Both the position numbers and the translations under genes were made by a program. DNA of 64,000 nucleotides from assembly GCA_036245805.1 (NCBI GenBank), contig BTRK01000005.1:26641469-26705468 (forward strand). The letters run 5' to 3'. The notes beneath the pieces were generated by a model. It saw only the letters and a program-made list of their open reading frames with translations, was not told where the DNA came from and did no database searches. Numbering within the stretch: position 1 is the stretch's first letter; each line of letters starts with the position of its first letter. Below, piece after piece: positions 49,869-64,000 of the stretch. Origin of the DNA: Pristionchus mayeri (Eukaryota; Nematoda; Chromadorea; Rhabditida; Neodiplogasteridae).

Positions 49869-51107
49869 TTGATATTAGCTCACATACATTAACAAAAATT
49901 AATATTGTTTTTCAACCTCACATTTTCATCAGTCTACATTCGAGGCTGTTCCATGAAAATGTTTGAGAGAAAAATGATTCTCATGATTCTTTATTAGATG
50001 ACGTCCAATGACATACAAGCTGATAGAGATACTACATAGAAAATGGAGGTAGGGCAGATGGAGCGGGACGGAAGAGATAGGATGGGATAGGGATCGATCT
50101 GAGAAGAACGATGGAAGGGTAGAATAATACTAGTAAGCTGGTATGGCGAGAGAATGAGTTATACATACCAAGTGCCTATTTATTATGAGTGCAAAGGGGC
50201 CGAATAAAACAACTGAAAATAGGAAGTAAAGAAAAGTATACCAAGAGTGTTTTGCGATGGGTAGAGATCTTGAAATTACAACGAGATTATTGACAAAGAT
50301 AGGGAGATTGACCTTGGATGGGTAGATCAATCCACGGATCTCTAGCTATACAGAGTACCATTCAATCGATGATAGGGTCCAAGAGAAAGGATCGAATGGT
50401 TGAAAGATCAGTTGAATCAATATGTTTGAAGTGATAATAGACGTATTGGTCGACTGATCGATAGAACAAAATACCGTATATACAAAAAAGTAGGAATGGT
50501 TAAAATGCAACGACATCTAGAAATAGTAAGGGTATGAATCGATATATTACCGGGAATGAGATACGCATACGGTAGGTGAGAGAATCGATATTATACTCAG
50601 CACTACAGTATCTGCATCCCGAGGGGGTGGGGTATATCAAGCATGCATGCGATAAACGGGTATATACTCTGTAAAGCTATAAATGGGCAAACGGGGTTGC
50701 ATGGGGGAGGCAACTCGATGCGAGTTAGAAAATGGAGACAAAATCTGCACTGCATGTAAAATCATCAACTATAACAATAGAATGCAATTTTTGGTTTTTT
50801 TAGAACGGTCTTGGCTGGGATCGGAATAAGACTACAACCCGGTACCTGACCGTTGCTTTTTTCGATGAACGGCGCAAGGATTAACTACTTATGACAAGAG
50901 AGATGGAAAGGGGGAATAGCCATCTGAAAGTAGTAGATACCAAGGGGAAAGGAATGCCAATGGGACTGGCAACTGAATGAGACAGACGGTTAAAAATAGA
51001 TTAAATAAAAATATACCAACTACGAGTGAGTACCGCATGACCAGGTCGCGCATGGACATACGGTAAGAGGAGGGGGAGGGGGGAGAGAGGAAGAAGAGAG
51101 GGGCATC
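49869..51107. other. Intergenic region, no gene seen
   Basis: This stretch separates the channel gene (+) from the next - gene, which converge. It has only short random open frames and several isolated TACGGTA motifs. It presumably contains both 3' UTRs. Confidence 0.45.
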
Positions 51108-53364
51108 TCACAGTTTGATCTTCTTCGAGTGATCTTCCACTATGGATGCAGTAGGGAGGGATGAGGACATCTCTTCCGATTTCCTCTTCTTCGATGGAGT
51201 CGGAGGAGAGGAGAGGGAGGAGAGGAGGGAGGACGGGATGGGAAGGGAGGGAGGAGAAGAGGTCGACAGATCGAACAGAACTGTCCCATCGCCTGTCCAC
51301 TTTCCCGAAGTAGACTGCAATGAGCACTATTACACCCTCCAAGGAAGTCAGTCCTCGATAAGCTCTTCTAGGGCGTGGATACTGTACTCACATAGTTCCT
51401 CATTTCCTGCAGTGGTCGATCTCCTCCCATGGCCAGGAAAGCGGTGTCAGACTCGCCCGCAGTGACCACTCGGATGGATGAGGCATCCAAGGGGATTCTA
51501 GAGGGGGGAATCAGATTGATGAGAGAGAGAGAGCGGGGGGACTCACGGGGTGGGAATCTCGTAGTGGATGGAGACCGTCTCAGGGAGGGGGGAGGAGGAG
51601 TAGAAGTCGTCGTAGAGGGAATAGGGAGGAGAGCAGTCGAGACGGGAGGGAGGACGGGCGAGGTACTGGGAGGACACTGCAGGGAGAGGGTAAGGGGAGG
51701 AGGGGGAGGGGGGACTGACAGTCAGTGTCGTGCCAGGGTGCTCCCATCTGAGTACTCTCGTCGTCGGAGGGAGGAGAAAGGGAGAAGGACGAGGAGAAGG
51801 CATACGGATCAGCTGACTGCAATAACCCCTTCCCTCCCTGGATAGCCCTCCTTCCATACCTGATAGAGTGTTCCCTCTCTCGTCTCGTAGGGGTCTCTCA
51901 GATGGAGGGCCATGCTGTCGGGAGAAGTGCAAGTTGGCATCGACCACATACTCTGCAATATCAACCAGTTATCACGAGTCATCCTTCTCTCTCTGTCTCA
52001 TCATCAGCTACCCTTACAATCGCTTACATCGCATTTCTCCGCTTCAATGGGCACACTTTCTCGAACTGATTTCCCTCTCTCAGCACTCAGCTTCATTCGT
52101 ATGTGTTGTTCAAAGCGACGCCCCTTTTTTCCAATTATATATACCAAACGGATTGATAAAGATATAATGCTATGAATGAACGTTCCAGTAGGAAAGTATA
52201 TATTCCTCGCAGATATGAATTCCAATCGGAGATCACGACTCATTTGTTTCCTCTCACTGAATGTACCCATGAGAAGGAGTGAACCCAGATTGAACGGAGA
52301 GAAGAGAGATTGGTGAGATCAGAGAATACCTCTTCTTCCCACTCGAGATAAAGAGAGAAGAGAGAGATGTAGAGATGAGATAAGGAGAGACAAGAGAGCG
52401 AGAATTGAAGAGGGGAGGCAGAGAAACAAAGGCAGAAATTTTCAACAAATAATAAAGTTAGAGAACGATCAGCCAACGAGAGAGCTGGTAGAAGGAGAGT
52501 GTTGATAGAGACAGAGGGAAATGACGTGGTCGGATCGTGAGTAGAGAGAAAGAGAGAGATCGAAGAGTTCGAAGGGAAAAAAGGAGATTATACTATTAAC
52601 CCTCCCACAAGTAGGTAGAATTCACATTTGAATTCATAGATTGATTAAGTTCATTGCTGAGTGATCTACCGCCCTCCCTCTCCTCTCTTCAAAACATGAT
52701 ACTTCACTCCTATCTCGCGGACTACACTCCTTATCAAAAGGACTATGCGCGTGCAACTGACGGATGATCCAACTGGATACAGTAACCGAGGGAATGAGTA
52801 GGGTACCTTCTCTCTCTCGTCCTCATCGAGTGGGGGAGAGGGGGAGGAGTATCCTCCATCCGAGTGAGAGTATGGAGAGTCATGCTGGTACCACTCACGA
52901 CCCGCACGCTGCAATCATTTATCATCACTCTCCTTCCTATTATGGAAGCTTATAATAACCATCAATCAATGTATTATTTACATCTACAACTAGGGCATTC
53001 TGTGGAAAAGAGACTGAATGAGGTCACTCTATCATAACCACCATCACAAGCATGGTTCATAGTTCATCTAGAGTAATCAACTCACCTGAATCCTCTCATC
53101 CTCATCCTCTTCTCTTCTTCCCTTCTCATTCATCATCATATTCTCATTCAGATCCACTTCCTCCTCTTCCTCATCATCCTCCTCCTCCAATGTGATCTGA
53201 GCAAACACCATTGCTTCTCTTCTCTCTTCCTCCTTTCCCTCACCTCTTCTTCGATTCCTTCTCCTTCCTCCTCCTCTCCCCCTTCCTCTTCCTCCATTCC
53301 CTCTTCACTCTGCAGACCCTGCTGCTTCTTCATCAATTCGCTCACGAAGTTCTTGATGAGCACT
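51108..53364 (-). CDS. Unidentified acidic, Ser/Pro-rich probable nuclear protein
   Basis: Eight minus-strand exons join in phase: 53244-53364, 53086-53196, 52807-52908, 51860-51952, 51720-51816, 51547-51676, 51392-51497, 51108-51314 (TGA at 51108). The decoded part is about 286 residues. It begins with VLIKNFVSELMKKQQ, then two Glu/Asp-rich blocks (53086-53300). A Tyr/Ser/Pro-rich middle follows (SPYSHSDGGYSSPSPP, RDPYETREGTLYQ, SPPYSLYDDFYSSSPLPE). A more ordered stretch with ESDTAFLAMGGDRPLQEM comes next, and then a Ser/Pro tail with a PSKKRKSEE basic motif like a nuclear localisation signal. The composition suggests a transcription or chromatin regulator. I do not recognise the family. 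The 5' end is missing; see the candidate exon at 54907. Confidence 0.6.
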
Positions 53365-54906
53365 CTGCAATACAATTATACACTACTTTTTATTTATTAC
53401 GTGTGTTCTTATTTGGCTCAATGGTATCTTACCAACTTATTTTGACAAGCTAATAATTGTGGAATGAGAAGGGTGCAAAACAGTTAGGGCACCGCTCTTC
53501 CCTATTCAATCTCCACATGCCCCCCAGTCTCCTACTGAACCCCTTGCCAGTCTGCCAAATACTCCCCTCTCCTTCTCTCGTCAGCCTCGCTCCCTCGGGG
53601 AGTTCGCATCGATCTCTCTTCTCCTTCCCCGCTCCCTCCTCTCTCCTTCTGACGTCACACGACTAGGGCTCCGATATAGAAGAGGGAGGAAGAGACGACG
53701 AGAGAAGAATACATTTCATAATCTTCCCCTCCCCCCCCCTCTCAATCTCGCCGATAGCAATCCCCTCCCTTCTATTAATATCCCGCACGTGTCTCCCTCC
53801 TGTCTGTTTCTCTCCATAGGCAGGCAAGGCAGGTGATCTGTGCACTTCCGGTGAGAGAGAGGAGAGCGAGCTGAGAATGAGGAGGAGGCAAGAGAGAGAG
53901 AGAGAGAGAGAATGGGTGGGAAATGAACAGTCCCTTCCCCTCCCGCTAACAACCCTAACCAGTAATAAAGCTGTCAGAGACACATATGACTAAGAGGGAA
54001 AGGGGAGGGGATTCAGAACGAGTCAGCGATGGCGTCAAGATGAGACCATCAGATTGGCAGATCCCCATTGTGGAAATGGCGATGGAAAGAAGAGAGGGGA
54101 AGGGGAGGAAAGACGCGCGAATGGAGGGCAACGACCTTGATCGAGCCTTTCCTTGAGAGAGAGAGCACTCTGATCGAGAGGAAGAAGACGAGAGGAAATG
54201 GAGAAAACGAGGGGAAACGACAACTACCATCATTGTTCACTTGATTTACCACTCGAGAACTGCGAAACCATAAAAAGACACCAAAACTTTACTTGTAAGG
54301 TTTATCACTGCATTCAAATACCTTATTGTCCCTATAATCACTACGATGGCTCAAAATATAAATGGAATAAATAAGGAACCTCTTCCTCATATGGTGCCCT
54401 CCACACCCTGCCAGACGACGTTCCGTCTTCGACTGACACTTCTCTACTGCTACTGCAACACATATCACGCATAAGTGGGTGAAATATTTAATCCCCCATG
54501 AAACCGATACAGTAACTATTAGAATGGATACCTGAGCAAAGATGGGAGATGACGTCACTTTCATTTAGATTGAGACGGTCAAAGGCAGCTAGGGAGCTAT
54601 CCATCGACGGCATCTACAATATCCTCCTTCCCCCCCCCCATCCACACGACGGATCTCTATCCAAACGTTATTCTAGAACTAGTGGATAAATAATCAATTA
54701 TCTATGTTGACGTTATACGCAGTTATGCAGTTAACATTTCCGCAAATTTTCCACAATTTAAGGACGATTTTTAGTGCTACATGCTAATCATTTCACTAAA
54801 TTTGAGAATTTATATGCATTGATCATAAAGAATAACCTAACACTTACGAACAATGCAGTATCATCATAACTAAAGTATCTATATTCGAGTAATAGTGAAA
54901 AAGTAC
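53365..54906. other. Likely intron or unresolved 5' part of the acidic-protein gene
   Basis: Purine/pyrimidine-skewed, with several GA/CT tracts. A segment at 54410-54460 (-) between a TTGCAG site and a GTGTGG donor could be a short Ser-rich exon, but no phase fits both neighbours. Nothing else is supported. Confidence 0.3.
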
Positions 54907-55003
54907 CTGTGAGTCGGTGTTTGCAAGTAGAGAGTAACTAGGGGATTCAGTAAGTGGAGTAGTAAGAGAAGAGTTGGGAACGCGCGACCGATCCCACAAC
55001 TCT
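54907..55003 (-). CDS. Candidate upstream exon of the acidic-protein gene
   Basis: Between a TTGTTGCAG acceptor and a GTACTT donor, one frame reads ELWDRSRVPNSSLTTPLTES and then PSYSLLANTDSQ, ending in phase 0. The Ser/Thr/Pro composition fits the downstream gene. The next known exon (53364) needs incoming phase 2, so at least one exon between them is missing. Confidence 0.35.
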
Positions 55004-56749
55004 CTGCAACAATCGACCATTCCAACGGATCCACACAAAAATGCGCCATTCAACCAACATCGACAACAAATCCAGTTTAGTGGCTATCACGAACGAAAAA
55101 ATGAGACATGAATAGGATGGCAGCTGGGCTGCAGATTCGAAGAATGAGACAAAATAGCCTCGCGAATACAAGAATATTGCAAGCTTTAAAATATAATCAC
55201 AACAGATAAAAGATAGAAGAACAGGAGAGGAGAAAGGATGATTTCAGAGACAAGAATACTGTGTAGGAAAAGTGAATGGATGGCATGAGTCATAAGACAT
55301 GGAAGGAAAATGAGGGACGACTAAGATAATGAAATAGCCAACCACGTGATATAGGAGGAATATCATCGCATGAATGGGAAACCGTGGGGGTGACATCAGA
55401 CGAACAAAGATGTCGAAAAAGTAAAGATTACGATTAAAGAAAGTTGGTGGACAAGATCAATGCAAGCAAGATGTTTAGAGCCATTTCAGACTCAATTATA
55501 AATATCAGCAAGGGAGAGATAGTTGTCAAATGATGACGCAATGTGCTGCAGTTGGATATTATGAAATCACCTAGGGGAATTGGAAATATTATAATGATCT
55601 GTATATAAATAAATAATGTTGACTTATTGCAGCCTATATCCTACAGTGAACGATCGAGGCCATACTTTTGTAAACTCGGAAGGTCGTAATATCACATCGG
55701 AGATATGAAAAAAAAACAACGATAATAGAGACATAATATTACACGGATTTATAAATACGTATCACAAGATATCCGATTAAGTTAGGGGGTACTTTGTGAA
55801 CAGTTATAAGTGACCACCCAAGAAGGCTGAAACACCTATAGCAAAGTGTGACTCATCCTCTTCAAGAATTCTCTCCCACTTCACGGCGATTGTTCTAAAA
55901 ATAGCCCACTCGCGCCAGTTTTTTGCCCGATAAAGCGAGAAGTCTTATAGCTAGACGGATAAATTTTGTTTCATTCGATTCCTCTCTGTTTTCCCCGTAC
56001 AACGCGCTACTTCGCATTGCCGTATTACGACTTCTAGGCTTAGTATGGCTTCGGAAAGACGGCGAAACGACGAGAGACGCGTTGTATCGACCCGTCACGA
56101 ATGAGAGGAGGGGAAAGGAAAGAGAGAGAGGGAGAGAGCCAGCCCCACCTCCCTTACTGTTAGAGCAGAGCGAGAGACAACGAAAGGAAGAGAGAGGAAG
56201 AGAGGAAGAGAGAAGAGAGAGAGGAAGGGGAACAGCCCCCAATAATATGCACGCGGCGCACCACACAATACTGTATTCGTGCTATAATGCGGGTCCACAG
56301 TGATTTACATTTTATTGATTTCTTGTCAGAAAAGTTATTTTTATATGTATAATATAATATATACAATATAATTCACTGTAATATAATTACTAAGAATCAC
56401 TCACCATGTTATTGATACTTCGATCAAGTGTTGCATAGTTTTTTTTCCAAATTATCTTATTTGGAGAAATTTTGGAACCATGAACTGAACTCCGTTTCGA
56501 ATTACGGAAATCAGAATGTTCACAATGCGGCAGCTGCAATATCCAGTGTAAAATGGCGATGAGATGGAGTGGAAGAGAGAGAAGGAATGAGAGAGAAGAG
56601 AAGATGGAGGATGGGGTCAATTCACTTCCTCATCTTCAATTGCACCTCACTTCACTAACCTCACCTCACTCTTCTCAGAATCTACATTTCAACCAATCGA
56701 GTGGAATATTTTCACTCATCAACCATTATTGGACAATGCTTTATCTGTT
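55004..56749. other. Region between the acidic-protein gene and dyf-1, no gene assigned
   Basis: It holds AT-rich sequence and a GA-rich block (56100-56235). Open frames here are low-complexity or unsupported. The 5' UTR/promoter of the acidic-protein gene and the 3' UTR of dyf-1 are expected here. Confidence 0.35.
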
Positions 56750-61364
<4,615 letters not shown>

Positions 61365-61435
61365 CCCGAATATGAGGAATAAAGGATAAAGAGAACGGAT
61401 CTACTAAGGGTCTTCTGTCGACAACACCCAATGGC

Positions 61436-61449
61436 GTTGCTAAGGAAAC
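61436..61449 (-). promoter_or_regulatory. X-box (RFX/DAF-19 site) of dyf-1
   Basis: The minus strand reads GTTTCCTTAGCAAC, an imperfect palindrome. It fits the nematode X-box RYYNYYATRRNRAC at all but the central A (T here). It starts 72-85 bp upstream of the dyf-1 ATG, the usual distance for DAF-19 targets, and C. elegans dyf-1 is a known ciliary gene of this class. Binding is inferred. Confidence 0.75.
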
Positions 61450-61714
61450 AAACGGGACTTATGAGGGAGTGGACTGAAGGACGAATGAGTGAGAGGGGAA
61501 GAGTTCCTCTTACTAGGGGATCTTCTTTATTGTCTCTCAACAATAAACACAACCGAAACAGGAACGCACAAAAAATAACTGTCTGAAAAAAGAGGTATGA
61601 ATCTCAAATGCTACACATTGGGTTATCTTGAAGGAAGCATTAACTTGATATTTGGAACAGGTTTTCAAAATATATGATGGAGGTGAGATGAGCTACCAGA
61701 AGGAGAGAAGGAAC
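61450..61714. other. Upstream flank of dyf-1, no gene
   Basis: No open frame or RNA gene is recognised between the dyf-1 promoter and the tandem array. Confidence 0.4.
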
Positions 61715-63106
61715 TAGTTGTCTAAGTTTTTAAGATGCACAGTTTACTAAGTTCTTAAGATAAGTTTGGAAGAGAAAGGTGGCAAAATTACGAAACCCAA
61801 GCATTTTTCATGAAGATTACTACTTAATTCGTTCTAAGTTTCTAAGAAAGTGATAGCCAAATGGCGGAAACATATCCAAGCATTCTTTACGATATCACCG
61901 CCCAATTACACCTAAACTCCCGGTTTCCAGTTAACTACTTGACTCGTTCTAAGTTCTTAAGAACGTAATGGCTAAATGCCGGGAATATATCCAAGCAATC
62001 TTTCCCACGATCTCAGCGCACCGTTGCATCTAAATTCCCGATTTCCAGTTAACTACTTGACTGGTTCTAAGTTTCTAAGATAGTGATAGCTAAATGCCTG
62101 GAACATATCCATTCATTCTTTCGGACGATCTCAGCGCACCGTTACATGTAAACTCCCGGTTTCCAGTTAACTACTTGACTGGTTCTAAGTTCTTAAGAAC
62201 GTGATATCTAAATGCCGGGAACATATCCAAGCAATCTTTCCGAAGATGTTTACTACTGACGTTTCTAAGTTCTTAAGAACGTGATAGCTAAATGCCGGGA
62301 ACATATCCAAGCAATCTTTCCGAAGATGTTTACTACTGACGTTTCTAAGTTCTTAAGAACGTGATAGCTAAATGCCGGGAACATATCCAAGCAATCTTTC
62401 CGAAGATGTTTACTACTGACGTTTCTAAGTTCTTAAGAACGTGATAGCTAAATGCCGGGAACATATCCAAGCAATCTTTCCCACGATCTCAGCGCACCTT
62501 TACATGTAAACTCCCGGTTTCCAGTTAACTACTTGACAGGTTCTAAGTTCTTAAGAACGCGATAGCTAAATGCCGGGAACATATCCAAGCAATCTTTCCG
62601 AAGATGTTTACTACTGACGTTTCTAAGTTCTTAAGAACGCGATAGCTAAATGCCGGGAACATATCCAAGCAATCTTTCCGAAGATGTTTATTACTGACGT
62701 TTCTAAGTTCTTAAGAACGTGATAGCTAAATGCCGGGAACATATCCAAGCAATCTTTCCGAATATGTTTACTACTGACGTTTCTAAGTTCTTAAGAACGT
62801 GATAGCTAAATGCCGGGAACATATCCAAGCAATCTTTCCCACGATCGCAGCGCACCGTTACATGTAAACTCCCGGTTTCCAGATAACTACTTGACAGGTT
62901 CTAAGTTCTTAAGAACGCGATAACTAAATGCCGGGAACATATCCAAGCAATCTTTCCGAAGATGTTTACTACTGACGTTTCTAAGTTCTTAAGAACGTGA
63001 TAGCTAAATGCCGGGAACATATCCAAGCAATCTTTCCCACGATCTCAGCGCACCTTTACATGTAAACTCCCGGTTTCCAGTTAACTACTTGACAGGTTCT
63101 AAGTTT
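61715..63106. repeat. Tandem repeat array with 80-bp and 118-bp units
   Basis: An exact 80-bp unit starting GTTTCTAAGTTCTTAAGAAC recurs at 62261, 62341 and 62421 and again further on. Longer units of about 118 bp share the first 60 bp but end in CAGCGCACCGTTACATGTAA and TTCCAGTTAACTACTTGAC. The two types alternate, and older diverged units lie at the left edge. Each unit holds the 10-bp palindrome TTCTTAAGAA. No coding content. Confidence 0.93.
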
Positions 63107-64000
63107 CAAAAAACTGAAGAAAAAAATAGAAAAAAATGTCAAAGAAATATACTCTTTATTTGCAATAAACACTGCGCAATAATATTAAAATATTTATTTG
63201 AGGATAAAATTAACGAGCCGTATAAACTAATCGAGCTGTAGTTGAGCAGTGTTTGAGCCGTATTCTTCATCGCATCTTCTCAAGATTCATACTCTTCGAC
63301 GGTTTGGCCGTGATTGGATAGGGATGACATCATCCGTGAAAGGCAAAAGAATTAGCAAATAGATTACCACATATTTTAATCAGCGAAATAATGCAATTAA
63401 ATAAACACTCCCCTGTTCGCAGCGCCTTTTGAAATGCTATCGAGAGCCGACCCTGTTGATGAGCCGTTTTTCCACCTGCTACTGGTGTCGTTTCGACATG
63501 GGAGCCGTCTCATTCGCTGAAAGGCACGATCATAAGAATCCCAGTGAACCAGGCTTAGTGGAGAGGTAGTTAATTAATTTGAGAGTTGAAAAGATCCGTT
63601 GAAAGCAAGTTGAAAAGATCCGAGCGTTCCGTCCACTCGTGATAGCAACCCAGTGGCAAGGTTTTACAATTTTCAAGGAGAAAACTACTTCCCGCGTCCA
63701 ACAACTGAAGCCGGAGAACTTGGCACGTCGATTGGTACGCTATGGCGAGCCGTAACAACAGCGAAGCATGGATGATTACGAGCCGTCCTGACAAATATGA
63801 TAAAATTAATAAGCAACAAATCGTGAAATTAAAAGAATCATGTTTATTTGACAAGTAGTTAGCAAGCTTTTGGAAAATCCAGGTGACTCGTTTCCTCAGG
63901 TTTCCAGAGAACAAGTGAAACTGTTTATTGGGTAGGTAGCGAACTAATAAGCAAGCTTTGAGAATATCCAAGTGCCCCGTTCCCTAAAGATTCCAGCTAA
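63107..64000. other. Unassigned right end, with another short repeat beginning
   Basis: AT-rich sequence with one 133-codon minus-strand frame (63570-63971) that has no recognisable features. Near the end, AGCAAGCTTTTGGAAAATCC (63862) and a similar copy at about 63951 share order and sequence with GTTCCCT/GTTTCC and TTCCAG, so a second tandem repeat of about 90 bp seems to begin here and run out of the window. Confidence 0.35.

Noticed and set aside
54907..55003. TFIIA large-subunit assignment from ELWDRSR and the acidic blocks
   Set aside because: The conserved C-terminal TFIIA domain is absent; the protein ends in a Ser/Pro-rich basic tail.
63570..63971. 133-codon minus-strand frame at the right edge
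   Set aside because: No recognisable motif, and it overlaps a short tandem repeat; chance cannot be excluded.

Overview
This window looks like nuclear DNA from a free-living nematode of the rhabditid/diplogastrid kind, possibly Pristionchus or a relative. The evidence is a dense set of protein-coding genes cut into many small exons (often 50-150 bp) by short GT-AG introns, EGO-1/RRF-1-type RNA-dependent RNA polymerase genes, a DYF-1/IFT70 gene preceded by an X-box, a TWK-type two-pore potassium channel and polypyrimidine-AG sites just upstream of start codons that would suit spliced-leader trans-splicing. The species is inferred. All exon models come from reading phase-compatible splice sites and recognisable protein families by eye.

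Layout. 1-2.6 kb holds little beyond a weak candidate first exon. A C2H2 zinc-finger gene runs on + to 10.38 kb; its four fingers lie in 9.56-10.16 kb. CIAO1, the WD40 subunit of cytosolic iron-sulfur assembly, occupies 11.3-17.3 kb (+, 10 exons, about 335 residues). Two tandem, diverged cellular RdRP genes follow on +: RdRP-A (18.4-33.3 kb, about 55 exons) and RdRP-B (34.1-45.8 kb, about 56 exons). Both keep the catalytic DLDGDEY motif. A small unidentified - gene ends at 46.1 kb. A K2P channel gene with abnormal pore signatures lies at 47.1-49.6 kb (+). An unidentified acidic, Ser/Pro-rich probable nuclear protein is at 51.1-53.4 kb (-), perhaps extending to 55.0 kb. dyf-1/IFT70 is at 56.75-61.36 kb (-, 22 exons, 657 residues) with an X-box about 80 bp upstream. 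The right end is an 80/118-bp tandem repeat array (61.7-63.1 kb) and then unassigned, partly repetitive DNA.

RNA genes: tRNA-Thr(AGT) sits antisense in an RdRP-B intron, tRNA-Gly(TCC) sits sense in a channel intron, and a decayed tRNA-Arg(ACG)-like copy lies downstream.

Mobile DNA is concentrated in introns. There are two mariner-type elements (about 0.9 kb), several smaller terminal-inverted-repeat elements, a tRNA-derived SINE-like segment, and four long palindromes of 1.3-2.0 kb: two in CIAO1 introns and one in an intron of each RdRP gene. Transcripts of these introns could fold into long double-stranded hairpins. Both RdRP genes, whose products should make secondary small RNAs, therefore carry potential Dicer substrates in their own pre-mRNAs. 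This is the most interesting arrangement in the window.
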